Source of the DNA: Plumapathes pennacea
Lineage: Eukaryota; Cnidaria; Anthozoa; Antipatharia; Myriopathidae
Reading direction: 5' to 3'
Assembly: GCA_964036295.1 (NCBI GenBank)
Contig: OZ038472.1
Coordinates: 12,644,068-12,708,067 of the forward strand
Length of the DNA stretch: 64,000 bases
Made by a program: the position numbers and the translations under genes. Of the stretch, positions 33,690 to 45,067 are shown in pieces (position 1 is the stretch's first letter; each line of letters opens with the position of its first letter). The notes under the pieces were generated by a model. It was not told the DNA's origin. It made no database searches and saw nothing but the letters and a program-made list of their open reading frames with translations.

Positions 33690-34410
33690 GGCATGGGTCG
33701 CACTTAAGCAAAGTTGCCGTCTTTGCCGGCGAAAATAAACACAAATGTTTGCAACCGCAACCGGAAGGGAAACACTTTGACAACTGATTAGGGTCGCGCT
33801 GATTAGGGTCGGAGGTCTTATCAGATAAAGCCAGATGTTTGGGATGATTTGGCTTTCCGTGCCTCTCGGCTCTCGATGCGGTCAAAATTTTCCGCCCACA
33901 GGTCGATCAACATGTTTTCCTCTTCGGTCGACCAGCGATCGTATTATCTTCTCCCCTCTGATCCGAACGACGACGACGATGAAGGGGTTGAAGCGGTCAC
34001 CGGCGGGCTCTCCTGTGAATTGGCAGCCTGTGGCACGGGATACGACGGAAACTGCTGCTGGAGAGGATGGTCAACATCATACGCCTGGAATTGTGGAGCG
34101 GGGTAATAGAAACCACGACGTCCGTCCATTGCTGCAGAGCGCGGGCAAATAAAAATCCCACGCTTTTCGAAATATAACACAGGATGACAGGACTTGACAG
34201 CTACCACTCAGATTGCCATTGTTCAACTCGATTTTCGAAATATCTGCCTACCCCACCCAAGCACTACGGCCTCTTTGATGTTTCGGCCGATTTGCAAAGT
34301 TTTGCCAAGCTACAAAACTTGGGGTCGCATTTCGCGACGGGCGCCGCTGACAGATTTCAACCGCAGAGTAAACAAATCCTCACCAAACTTTGCTAAGTGC
34401 GACCCATGCC
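33690..34410 (-). mobile_element. PIF/Harbinger-like element carrying a Myb-like gene remnant
   Basis: Ends GGCATGGGTCGCACTTA and TAAGTGCGACCCATGCC are inverted and flanked by TTA on both sides (33687-33689, 34411-34413). The 721-bp body has no transposase but keeps part of a Myb/SANT-like ORF on the minus strand. Autonomous PIF/Harbinger elements encode exactly such a second protein, which supports the assignment. Confidence 0.85.
33850..34129 (-). pseudogene. Broken Myb/SANT-like protein of a Harbinger element
   Basis: From an ATG at 34129 the frame reads a Pro/Gln/Ser-rich leader (MDGRRGFYYP, then a Ser run), a TAA at 33944-33946, and then in the same frame a trihelix-like start (RWSTEEENMLIDLW, then WAENFDRI). 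The Trp-x-x-x-Glu-Glu and Leu-x-x-Leu-Trp spacing is that of Myb/SANT-like DNA-binding domains paired with PIF/Harbinger transposases. The in-frame stop precedes the domain, so the copy should be inactive. Confidence 0.65.
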
Positions 34411-34413
34411 TTA

Positions 34414-36614
34414 GAACAAATGTTCGAAGTCAAACTGTCAAAACAATTATGCATGAAAATGAGATGTCACGCAATTACTCCCAAACTCAAAATGTAGATT
34501 CTCTCATCCTTTTGAAGCAAATGTACGAGTGTTAGAATTATAACTTATAGTTTAATCAGGTTCATTTGAGTAAATCAAAAGCCAAGTTCCCCATACTGTA
34601 TAATATTGAAAGTTGATCCCTCTTGGGAGTCTCGCTCTAGTCCAGAGATTGCTTATTCAACAATTCATATGGTGCGTGCGGACACTTGCCATACCAAACT
34701 TGAATCCCAGCATCTGTCGCGTTTTCACGCGAAAAAACTTGTTAGTAATCCTAGTGTTACGTTAGGTCACTTCAAACTAAACTTCCCCCAGAAAAAGGAA
34801 CACTTTGGGTCATGAACTGTTCCTATTCCGGAACAGACTCAATGGAACGCACCCTAGGTGAATGCTTGTACGAAACAGAAGGCGTCAGCTTTTCGACAGA
34901 GTAATTATGAACAGAAGAGCAGCCCGACCTTACAAAATAAAAACGTCAGCAAAGGGCCCACAGCTCAAAATGAAGCTGATACTATTATCGTCTACAAAAA
35001 AAAAAAAAAAAAAAAACAGCATACGTTCCGCGGCTGAGCTTTGTGTATCTTGAAAACTCTAGCTTTGTACGAAGTTACTCAGAGCTACCTCAGGTAACTG
35101 AACTCCGGCTCACCGGTTGTCAACAGCTGAAACCGCGGGAATACGTTTTTTCAGCCGTGCGATCGTCTTGAATCAGTGTATGGCGACGAACGCTGACCAG
35201 CGGAAGTGACGTCGAACATATTTCCGCGGTCTCTGAACAATATACATTAGCATAAGGGAATTCCCCGGATTTGTTGATATCTGGAGCGCTCGTTCATCGA
35301 CAACAGAGCTTTCACAAGTAAGTAAATCGTAATTTTACAAGTTGTAGGACGTTATAAAGGGACTTCCCCGTTTCTTGTACTGGGTTGAATGTACACAAAA
35401 TGCTTACTTAGCATGTTTTTTAACGAGTCTAGCCTCAACACCAAACCACAGCTGCTGCAATTTAATAGCATTGACGAGTCGATTTTTATATTCTAGTTGT
35501 CTTGGTAGAGCATACTACTACAATGTTCAACCATCAGAAATTATATCACCAAACAATACTTTTACAACTAAACACCAAACCGTACAAGGACACAGAACCC
35601 CGTTCCGTATAAACGTGTTGGCACGGCATATATAACCCGCCGTGACGAGTCGTGCCCACAATCGAGACAACAGCCCATTTCCGCGAGCCGTACATTTAAG
35701 CGTTTGCTAGGAACTAATCGGGAATGAAGTTCCAGTCTTGTGTCAGAAAGCATTTTACTTAATAACCAGGAGCGGCTGAAATTCGGGCTAAATCGCTTCA
35801 GTCCCAGTTTGCTTCAAGGCCCATATATGAAGAACGAGGCTGGAGCGCAAGGGGCCTGAGGAAGAACTAAAGAGCAGCTGAAATACAGGCTACAGGCGAA
35901 TGAACTCATCAAAAAAGGAAAGCGTAAGATTCATTTGCCTCATATAGGCGCAGCAAACTTGGTCAGCTTCATCAAAGTATTGTGCTTGACAGCCAAGAGT
36001 ATTTTTTGGCATAACATGTGTACCAGCTTGCCAAATTGCGCTTTTCTTATGCTACTCTCATTACTGAGCTTCAGTTTCGTTCCGTGAGGGAAAATGATTC
36101 TGGATCGTTTTTCTTTTCTTTCTTTTTTTTTTTTTGTTTTTTTAGAGTTTATTACCCAATTTTCTCTCTCTTTGCTTTTCAAAGTATTAAAACGACTTGC
36201 TAGAGTCAGTCTCGACAGTCATTTTTTGTGACCACCCGACAGTATTGTGCGTTGATTATTTTTTAAGCGTCGTTCAGCGCAATCAATGCCAGAACCACAG
36301 CCTCAGTTGATCGGAGAAGACACGCAGACATGCATTTTTCCGCATCAGCAATTCCGAGTCTTATAGTGTGTCTAGATTTTAGCGTTGATTTGATGACGAG
36401 TTTTTTTCTATATATATATTGGACGACCGATACCAACTCGGAGTCACGTGGATATTGACAAGGTATATCCAAACAACTTTGATGGCATTCACAGTTCTAA
36501 TTGACCAACTGGTTAAATTAATGTTTCAGGCTCCATTAGGTACTTTCCCTGCAATTCAACACTATTTCGGCAGAGTTAGCACTTCTTAAGTCTCACTTTC
36601 CATTCCGCTTTCAG
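34414..36614. other. TRAF-C upstream region, no gene recognised
   Basis: Contains an A run at 34997-35018, a T-rich tract at 36110-36150, and short unassigned ORFs. A splice acceptor TTTCAG at 36609-36614 probably precedes the first coding exon of TRAF-C. No promoter element is clear. Confidence 0.45.
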
Positions 36615-36740
36615 GATTCAGTTTCGTAACCGAATTCCCTCATCCTGGCATACGCCGTGACTGCCGAGAAAAAACTATCCTTCATTGAGCAGAGTTTGGG
36701 CTTCTTTTCTGTGGTTTCTGTGCTTCACTTGCTTGTCAAC

Positions 36741-39700
36741 ATGAATTCAAAGCACGTGGTACCCGTTGACGATGTAAAGAGTACCAAGTACATGTGTTCG
36801 CTCTGCAAATTTGTCCTCCAAGAACCTATGCAGGCACCGTGCGCTCATTTCTTCTGCAAAGGATGCCTTCCGGGTATTTCAGTGAGGTAAGCCATTCATT
36901 TCTCCTGATATTAAAAAGCATGCTCCTTTACTGTTCGTTCTTTGACTGCACCTCCTTTACTGGATCTTGGATCAACGCAATAATGGAGTAACCTGGGGGC
37001 CGAAATGGAGCTTGGACTGGACCAGGGTGCAAATTACTATTGTACATTTTTTACAAAATTCAAAAGTTGAGCGTTAGCCTCTCCGTACCGTGGTGCTTTC
37101 TGGGATTGGAGACCGGTCAATTTTCCCACGGGCTGATGCTATTTTCCGTGACATTTGCACACGTCACAGCGTAGCGTAGCCATGGTTTTTCCTCAGCACG
37201 GATGACAGGCAACAGCACAGCAAGGTAGCGAACTAAACAAATGCACTTGGTAAAGAAGAATAAATACCCGACTAAGATAAATATCAACGAACGCGTGACG
37301 CGGCTTTAAGTTTGGTTTTAGAAACCTTTTTGTTTTGCACAGCTTGCACAGGATTTTATTTTCATGGACGTCCACGAATATTGTATATTTAACAATTATT
37401 CGCCGAAGTGGAGGTGAATAGCGGTGGATATTTACCGAGTCGTTTCGGCGAGGTAAATATCCACCGCTATTCACCGACACTGAGGCGAATAATTGTTTTC
37501 GTATATACCACACAAGTTTAATAGCCAACTCCCAAATAGCTATTTTATTTCCGACGAAAGTGGGCAAAAATTGGGTTAGCGCGCCGTTTTGTTTTACCGG
37601 AATTAGCCGCCGGGAGGTGAATAGTACTTGATATTCCGAGATTGAGGAGCCAATCAGAGCGCGCGAATAGCACTATTCACTTGCGTGGTATATACTAACT
37701 AGTATTACAGTTATAGTACTAACCTCAGAAATCTTAGTTTTGGCTCTTACCACCCCAGAATGCTGCCTTGTTCATAAATGTCTTTCACGTTGCAGTGAAA
37801 ACTTCATGAAATGCCCAGTGGATAGCTTTACTTTCACGAAGGAAGAGGTATGAGTAGATTGAGGCCAAAAGCAAAGGCATCGGTTCCCGAAGTCGACTTC
37901 TTAAAGAGACCCTCGCACCGTAGATGCTTTGCGCGCCCAGTGATTGACGGCGGTCATCAGTTCGTATCATACGAAAATGGCGGATTCTCATGTTTTTCTA
38001 CTAGTGACGTGAAACGTAAAACGTGACGTTTTATCGCGAAATAACTCAGTACAAACTCAGACAGTGTATTGAATACGGCAAGCAGCGAGAGTCAGATCGA
38101 TCAGTCACAACGTGGGCGTCTCGGGAAAGTCGAGCTCCGGATGTAAATATAAACTTGGACGCGCAAAGCATCTACAGTGAAAGGGTCTGTTTAACCGCGC
38201 AACGAAAAAATTACGAGAAGCAAAATCCTCTCCTCAAGACGCACCAAAGGCGGACTTTGAGAAAGTCTAGCAACGTATTGATTAGTCTGATTATCAATCG
38301 TTGAAGTTGTTGTTATCGGAACAAAGTTTAAAACATAAATATCTGTAAGCTAGTACAATTAATATAAAAGATCGGAAGTTCCAAAAAAGTATATTCTTTC
38401 GGAGAGTTCGCGTTTCTCGAAAAATGGCTGCGAGGCTACGAAGCGCGCAATGGGTTTTGAGTGTTGGTTTTTCTAGATTCAGTGAAACCTCGATATAAAG
38501 AAGGCCAGGGGACTGGGAAGATGTGTTCGTTATTACGCGGGGTTTCGTTATAGCGATGTTCCTTCTCACATACTTGCATTTTACTGTAACCGGGCTGCAG
38601 CAGGCTGAAGATTGTTGTTCGTTATATCGAGGTTTCACTGTTAAACGCAATAATATTCGAGCACATAGATAACAAAATGTAACAAAAAGATGGGGTATCA
38701 TTCAGGTTTTTCCTGACGCTTGTGTAAGGATTGAAGTGAGCCGCCTGTTAGTTCACTGCACCAAATTCAAAAGTGGTTGCACATGGGAAGGAAAATTCCA
38801 TGAACTAAAGGTAAGTAGTAACGTCGATCACTAAACACAATGACTGCTTGAAGCACATATTTTATAACAACATACATATGATTACACAGATATGAATGAT
38901 GAACTACCGAGATGATCCAATTAAATAATTAACCCTTGATTAATGCGTCTGTCGTCCACTGGGCTTGCATACCATATAATTATGTGTACAGTTTACCGGC
39001 TCGAGTTAGACACTTTAGCTGTCAGTAGTGGTTACGAAGTCAACGTGTTAAGAACGTGTTTTGGCGGTATCACAACCTTCTGTTTCTGTTAGTTCAGTTT
39101 TGTTTTGGTTTGGTTTGGTTTGTTTTTTTGTTTTTTGTTTGTTTGTTTGTTTTTTTTTTCACCAATCTGACTCACTGATTTTTAATTTGGGCTATATGTA
39201 GGATTCGTTCTGACGAAGAGCTAACACTCGAAACGTCAGCTACTGTTACCCTTACGGCGTTCCAAGTACCTCGATCAACTTTCAGTTGATACACCAGCGT
39301 TTTTATCACCACGCCGACGCAGTTAATCTAGTTCTCTTAAGAGCTGGTATCACACTATATGTAGTATGTTTGAGTATATACCATACATCTTAAAAAAGAA
39401 TCCCTTATATAATGTCTTTAAAGAAAAACAAGTCATGCGGGCGTGTCTTAACCAACTCTGTATTTCTTGCTCCAGAACCACTTACTATCATGTGGTTACG
39501 TTGAAGTTAAATGTGATCATACGGATTGCAATGAATTGGTGTTGAGGTCTGATCTCCAAGAGCATCTACAAAACCAATGCACCCAACGGCAAGTTCAATG
39601 TGGATACTGCAAGGAGGAAGTGGTATTCTGCGCAGAAGAGGTATGATTGACCATTACGAATCCAAGTCGGATTTTTAGTGAAGTTCAATACTATGCATTA

Positions 39701-42067
39701 GGCGGCACATTTGCAAATTAAAAGCATTTTTACAGTTGTACCTTTTAGTGTTTGTTCCCTTCATGCTCAGCAACTTGTCACTGAGCTCATAGTATGTATA
39801 TAGATGAATTGATGTATAATAATTTATTTCACCACTATTAATCTTCTCCAGTTCAAGTGGTGATATAATTCGTACTTCACAGTAGTATTTAAGTTCACCT
39901 ATTTTACAGTATTTGATGTAAATAGTTTTTCCTTGCCGGAAGACTAGCTCACCAGCACTTCTTAATAAACTTTGATAGGATTTTTGCTGGTAAGCCGCCA
40001 CAAGGTGGAAACACACTGAGCTTACTATGAATAATGAGCTAGTCTAGATAAAGGATTAACTTAAGTCCCCTTCTCAGCGCAATGGATAGTCGGCACACTC
40101 TTGGCTGTTATCACTAAAACATAAGCTATGTTATCTTGTTGTTAGCTTGCATTAAAGAACTTTATGCCTGTTGTTATTGTTGTTGTTGTTGTTATTGTTT
40201 TCTTCAGGACCACCAGACTCGGCTTTGCAAGTCTTTTCCAGTCGAGTGCGACTCCTGCAAAAAGCAGAATATCCCACGTGAATTGCTGAGTCAGCATGAG
40301 ACGCAGGAGTGTCTCGAGACTAAAAAATTTTGCCCGTTCCTGGGCATTGGCTGCGAAGAAAAACAGGTAAGAGTTACTGCAAATGAGTTTGATTTATTTT
40401 CACTACCTTAACGCTGGGACGTACTTTGAAAATGTCTCTTTTACAACTTGGTTACTAGGACCGTTGTTTAGTATACGTTTTCAGAAATTTTCAATCTCGT
40501 ACATACAGTCTTTCACCTTCTTATGGCGCATGCAAATAACGAAAAAGGGGTTCAGTAGATGGGCCATTTTTTTTAGAGTGCATTGATTCTGTTGTTACCT
40601 CTGGAGTCAAAACGAGGGCTAGTGCAGAATCAGTAGTGCATACTTATGAGTTAGCGACAAATGAATCTGAACGTACGTATTTAAATTGATGTTATTTGAG
40701 TTTTACATAGTTTAATGTTGAGTTATTAAATAGACCTCTTAGTTACGGATTTGAACGCATGCGGGGTAATCGAGGCAAATAACTGCATATACATTCGTTT
40801 TTCTGATCGGTTGAACTTCGAAACACTCTAAGTTGTCATTTGCAAGCTCTCAGTGGTTCTGATTGTGAGCGATTTCACTATTAAACCGAGACTTCTCGCA
40901 CGCGTCGCCGCCATGTTTCTTTGTTCTTGTCCTGATTACCCATCATGCATTAAATACCGTGAAGGGGTCTATGTTTGAGTAAGTTGATGAAAAATAAAAG
41001 GATAAACAGAAATGTTCAATTTGCAGGAGATGAAGCGTCAACCTCGCAAGAAACATGAAGAGAGCATGCTCCTCTTCCATCTAAATTTGCTGCTATATTT
41101 TGCCTTTGGGTTAAAGGAAGAAATTGGCCGTGTTGCAGCTGATGTAAACCCATTGAGAGATTCAGCAAGTCTCTGGAACAAAGTCAGGGAGACCGTTTCT
41201 CATTTGGTTCCGCAAGTGGCTTCGCTCTCCCGCGATAACAGCCAAATCAAAGCTCTCGTTCAAGCTTTTCAGTCACGGCTAACAACCGTCGAGGAAAAAT
41301 GTGATGCAGCGAGTGGTGCCACAGCTTCCTCAGTTAATACCAACGCTTTACAGGCTCAACTGCAGCAACTGGTTTCTGTGATCAACGACTTGATCAGGAA
41401 GATATCCAACGTCGAGGCAAAGGAGGAGAATCACGAACTGTTGCTCGTGGAAGCGAACGGAACCATCGAGAAACAGAGGGTGGAAAATGAAACACTAAAA
41501 CGCGAACTCTCCACATCGAGGGACGAGACACGAGCTTTGGGAAAAAGAGTCGATACGCTTGAACAACTGGTGCGGAAGCTCGCTACGCCATTGGTTTTAC
41601 ATCCACCGAGCTATGATGGGATTTTGCTTTGGAAGATTACCGGCGTAGCAGAGAAAAGAAACGACGCAATCGCTGGCAGGCAGACGTCTGTTTATAGCCC
41701 TGACTTCTACACAGGTCGTCATGGTTACCGCATGTGTGCCCGCATTTATTTGAACGGAGATGGCATGGGTCGTGGCTCACACATTTCGGTGTTCTTCACA
41801 ATAAAGCGAAGCGAGCACGATGCGCTTCTCCGATGGCCGTTCAGACAGAAGGTCACCATAATGCTGCTGGATCAAGATAATGAAGAACACGTGATCGACT
41901 CCTTTCGACCTGATCCCAACAGCTCCTCTTTTCAAAAGCCACGAAGAGAGTCGAACATCGCCAGCGGTTGTCCCCTGTTTTGTCCTCTCAGTTTGTTGGA
42001 AAGAAGGGCGTTCATCAGGGAAGACACCATGTTTGTGAAGGTTGTGGTGGATTGCCTGGATCTGTAG
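36741..42067 (+). CDS. TRAF-C: complete TRAF-family adaptor, 555 aa
   Basis: Exons join(36741..36886, 37796..37847, 38706..38810, 39476..39640, 40208..40366, 41027..42067). The ATG at 36741 is the first in frame after the acceptor at 36614. The RING uses C19, C22, C34, H36, C39, C42, C55 and D58. TRAF zinc fingers span about residues 84-230, a coiled coil about 300-395 and MATH about 404-555. ZnF1 shares about 22 of 35 residues with TRAF-B and ZnF2/3 about 27 of 55. By contrast ZnF4/5 differs at about 7 of 53 and the last exon at about 11 of 346. Function as for TRAF-B: receptor adaptor and likely RING E3. The different RING and finger surface could change its E2 or partner choice while receptor binding stays the same. 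No small membrane-protein copy follows. Confidence 0.95.
37391..37497. repeat. Hairpin MITE in TRAF-C intron
   Basis: AACAATTATTCG and CGAATAATTGTT bracket a 107-bp inverted repeat with inner arms GGTGAATAGCGGTGGATATT. A following segment to about 37690, with CCAATCAGAGCGCGCGAATAG and ACTATTCAC, looks like more of the same element. Confidence 0.75.
37905..38190. mobile_element. TTAA-flanked MITE in TRAF-C intron
   Basis: TTAA on both sides (37901-37904, 38191-38194) surrounds inverted ends of about 38 bp, including GTAGATGCTTTGCGCG and its inverse CGCGCAAAGCATCTAC. TTAA target sites are typical of piggyBac and Kolobok. It is 286 bp, non-coding. Confidence 0.75.
38480..38640. mobile_element. 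Pogo/Tigger-like MITE in TRAF-C intron
   Basis: CAGTGAAACCTCGATATAA at the left is inverted as TTATATCGAGGTTTCACTG at the right, 161 bp in total, ending just before ZnF1 of TRAF-C. It is similar in type to the remnant at 16127. Confidence 0.8.
39205..39360 (-). repeat. Diverged copy of the 12.6-kb palindrome arm
   Basis: Shares TTGATACACCAG, CCACGCCGACGCAGTT and CTAGTTCTCTTAAGAGCTGG with the 12550-12716 region, in reverse orientation and as a single arm. It contains CTGACGA...CGAAACGTC at 39210-39237. It lies in a TRAF-C intron. Confidence 0.8.
40756..40950. mobile_element. Shared MITE in TRAF-C last intron
   Basis: Counterpart of the element at 18434-18630, at the same place in the last intron. 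The left end is more diverged (CGCATGCGGGGTAATCG), and the right end CATCATGCAT is intact. Confidence 0.7.
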
Positions 42068-42078
42068 TGAGGTATTTT

Positions 42079-42150
42079 CCTGACAGCAGACCTACGAACG
42101 ACTCTTGTTTTACTAGTAAAACGGGATTCGCTCGTGGGTCTGCTGTCAGG
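42079..42150. repeat. 72-bp palindrome directly after the TRAF-C stop
   Basis: CCTGACAGCAGACC and GGTCTGCTGTCAGG are the tips and TTTTACTAGTAAAA is the exact centre. 31 of 36 positions pair. It starts 12 bases after the TAG stop of TRAF-C, exactly where similarity to TRAF-B ends. Confidence 0.9.
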
Positions 42151-42284
42151 AGGCTATAGATGCATTGCACTGTTTTAAAATCAAACAAAGGCAAAAAAAT
42201 ATATATAAATAGAGCGGAAAAAGGTCAGACGCACACTTGGATATGTCTCCTCCACGGGCTCTTCTTCGATCGGTTCGATCGATA

Positions 42285-42495
42285 CGGATCGCGAGGGAGC
42301 TGGGTGGAGCGCGAGAGGGCTGGGCGCAGCGCGAAAAAGGTGGGCGGAATGTGAGAGGGCTGGGCGGAGCGCGAGGAAGCTGGGCGGAATGCGAGAGGGC
42401 TGGGCGCAGCACGAGGAAGCTGGGCGGAGTGCGAGAGGGCTGGGCGGAGCGCGAGAGAGGTGGGCGGAATGCGAGAGAGCTGGGCGGAGCGCGAA
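42285..42495. repeat. 20-bp GC-rich minisatellite, about ten units
   Basis: Units of the form GCGAGAGGGCTGGGCGGAGC with small changes. Because 20 is not a multiple of three, all frames and both strands stay open, giving Gly/Arg/Glu-rich or Pro/Ser/Leu-rich phantom ORFs. Confidence 0.93.
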
Positions 42496-42591
42496 GGAAC
42501 ACAAATACACTAACAACACAGACAGACTAGACAGGCCCACAGAGCAAAGAAAGAAGAATTTACTTCATTCTGCCACTGAAATTCATCAATA

Positions 42592-42977
42592 TATTAGCCA
42601 TTCCGAAGTTCCAGAAGATTAATCAAACTTCATCAAATTGAAAAAAATAACCTCGTCACAAAAAAGAGCACATCCAAGTTAGTAAGTATAAATGCAAAGT
42701 TTCAGAAAGATTGGTCTATCAGAAACTGAGTGGCGAGCTTATAAAAAATCAGAAAAATAAGAGACCTTAGCATGGAGTAGGGGACGCGCCGTCCCTCACT
42801 CCATACTAATGTCTCATATTTTAACGATTTCTAAAAGCTTGCCATTCAGTCTGATGGACCAATCTTGCCGAAACTTAGAATACTTACTAATTTGGATGTG
42901 CTCTTTCTTGTGATGAGGTAATGTTTTTCAATTTGGTTAAGTTTGATTAATCTTCTGGAACTTTGGAATGGCTAATA
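42592..42977. mobile_element. Foldback element, arms about 190 bp
   Basis: TATTAGCCATTCCGAAGTTCC at the left is inverted as GGAACTTTGGAATGGCTAATA at the right. The arms meet at GGGACGCGCCGTCCC near 42788. The half copy at 29616-29812 shows that this is a family. Confidence 0.88.
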
Positions 42978-43524
42978 CACTCCCCAGATTGCCTGATAAG
43001 GCTGTGCAAACTATTACCTTATAGAATTAGCTGAAACTTTCTACCTAAGACTGGGCACTGCTTTTTTTAAGTAATTAAAAACTGCAAGCTCAGGTGATCA
43101 TTCATTGCAGTTGGATATAAGGCCAGATTTTTCTGTGTGCTCCAATTGCAGATGAGAGAACTAGAGTAAAGTAACTAGAAAAATCTATATCAGAAAAGGA
43201 AAAGAAAAAGAGTAAAACCGAAAACAAAAGATTGCCTAACCCCATTATCTAAGTTTTGATTTTAATGCTGATAAAAAGAAACACACAATGAAAGTATAAT
43301 TCTCAACTTTTACTAGAGAACTAGATAACCACCTGGCAAACTATAAATAACCAACGAAAATTACGCACAACCACAAACTAAAGCAAAAAAGTAAACGAGT
43401 TAACTGAAAATTCTACATGCATATCAATATTGTATGATTAGGTTCCTGTTCCTAAAGTTTACAGTCTCGAACTTTTCGATCGTCCCTCGCGGAAAAGAAG
43501 TAATTTGTCGACAATAACAGTCTT
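42978..43524. other. AT-rich spacer, nothing recognised
   Basis: No ORF or repeat structure is evident between the foldback and the TIR repeat at 43525. Confidence 0.5.
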
Positions 43525-43772
43525 CCTGGGCCCGGTTTTTTTAAAGTACGATTAGGCTAATCCTGGATTAGGTCTAAACTTTCTTGTCATTTTTTAGCCT
43601 GAATACGTGAAAGTTTTGTCCACAACAACTTTCTTGATAACGTTTTAAGCTGGAACAAGCTTTCTAATCCATCTTCGAACAAAACCTAGCAGTTTATTGG
43701 CAGAGAGGTCGAGAGAAAGAATTTCGTTAATCCTGGATTAGCTTAATCGACTTTCGAAAAACCGGGCCCTGG
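43525..43772. mobile_element. TIR repeat with GGGCCCGG ends
   Basis: CCTGGGCCCGGTTTTT and AAAACCGGGCCCTGG are inverted ends, with inner GGCTAATCCTGGATTAGG and TTAATCCTGGATTAGC. The interior (CACGTGAAAG-like to GGCAGAGAGGTCG) matches 62797-62978 almost base for base. A diverged relative lies at 172-424. Confidence 0.85.
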
Positions 43773-44930
43773 AGACTATTTTAACTCGGACGATCACAAT
43801 CAACGTTACTGTTCACACTCCTGGGGTCCAACTATTTGCAACGTAAATTGTTTAATTAGTTGAACAACAGGAATCACGCCAGTCTCAAAAACAGGGCAAA
43901 TGAAACATTCACATTCAAAAGAATTCCAAACACAGTAGTCCAAACCAGGTAATGATAAAAATGAAACAAGAAAACAAAGCAAGAAAAGCAAGAACATGAA
44001 AACAACACTGAAAATTGAATACCAAGCAGAAGCAGAAGAAATATTAAGAAAATGTTGACACTTGGTTTATTTGCTCGGCTTTTAAAGCGAAGCCCAGACG
44101 CAAAAAAAAAAAAAAAACAACAACAACAACAAAACAACAACAACAACAACAAAAAATCTGATTGTTTTTGCAGGTACGAGTGAGAGATTCATAGTTGAAA
44201 TGTAACTTTACCAAAACTCATACCAGAAGTAAATGCTTACTCTGATGATTGTCTAACACTGGGGGCATTGATGTAATTTTATATATAAGATTACCTTATG
44301 ATAAAAACGTGGAAAAAGTTAGTTCTATCTTTCTATCTTGTTTGTCTTTTATTCAGTAAATATGTAGATAAGGGTTTTTAATTCAGTTAGCTTCTGTCAG
44401 CAATATTTGCTTACTAATAGTATAAATGTTTGTTTGGCCAATCCAGCATAGATGCAAGTTAGGCTTTTGCTGATAAATGTTTAATTTGTATACAAACTAA
44501 TCCATCATAAAAGAAAATAATTCCTTATAAAAAGGGCGGAGATGCTTGTCGTACTTTATAGGGATTAAGATAATGGGTTTTGGTGCCACGTAGGTTACTC
44601 AAAATCAAGCGCTGGCATTTTTAGGTGACGCACTGTGCCGTTTAGGGATAGGTGTCTGTCGGATGGACCTATTACTCCACCAGTCAAAACTGTTATCGAT
44701 GTGCAAGCTTATAGTTGCATAATTTTATGGATGTCATTTAACGTCATATAATTTTTTACCTTTTGGTGATCAAAATAAGTTCAAGTCATGCCCACTTTAA
44801 TACCTATTAATTCCCGAAAAGCATCCCCGCTCTTTACTTTGGGGAGTTTCTGTTGTTTGTTCGTTGTTCAGAATCGCAGTTTTCCAGAGTATATATTATT
44901 TGTTATAACAAGATACATACATCTTATTCG
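43773..44930. other. AT-rich spacer with (CAA)n tract
   Basis: Holds an A run and AAC/CAA microsatellite at about 44101-44155 and otherwise no recognised gene or element. Confidence 0.6.
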
Positions 44931-45056
44931 ATGGTTTAGCGCGTAATACGGGCCGGTATTTTACGAGTTGCTCGTATTTTTCCAAACCCCGCCGCGGGGC
45001 GAGGAAAAATGCGAGTAACGAGTAAAATGCCGGCCCGTATTACGCGCTAAACCATC
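44931..45056. repeat. 126-bp palindrome abutting the TIR element
   Basis: GATGGTTTAGCGCG and CGCGCTAAACCATC are the ends. CGTAATACGGGCCGG and ACTCGT/ACGAGT words pair inside. The GC-rich centre is CCCCGCCGCGGGG. It ends 12 bp before the TIR of the 45068 element, and GTAATACG words recur at that element's right end. Confidence 0.85.
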
Positions 45057-45067
45057 AAATGAGGGAT

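Noticed and set aside
42146-42622. Several 64-119 aa ORFs rich in Gly/Arg or Pro/Ser
   Set aside because: They arise from a 20-bp minisatellite open in all frames; no start, splice or family evidence.
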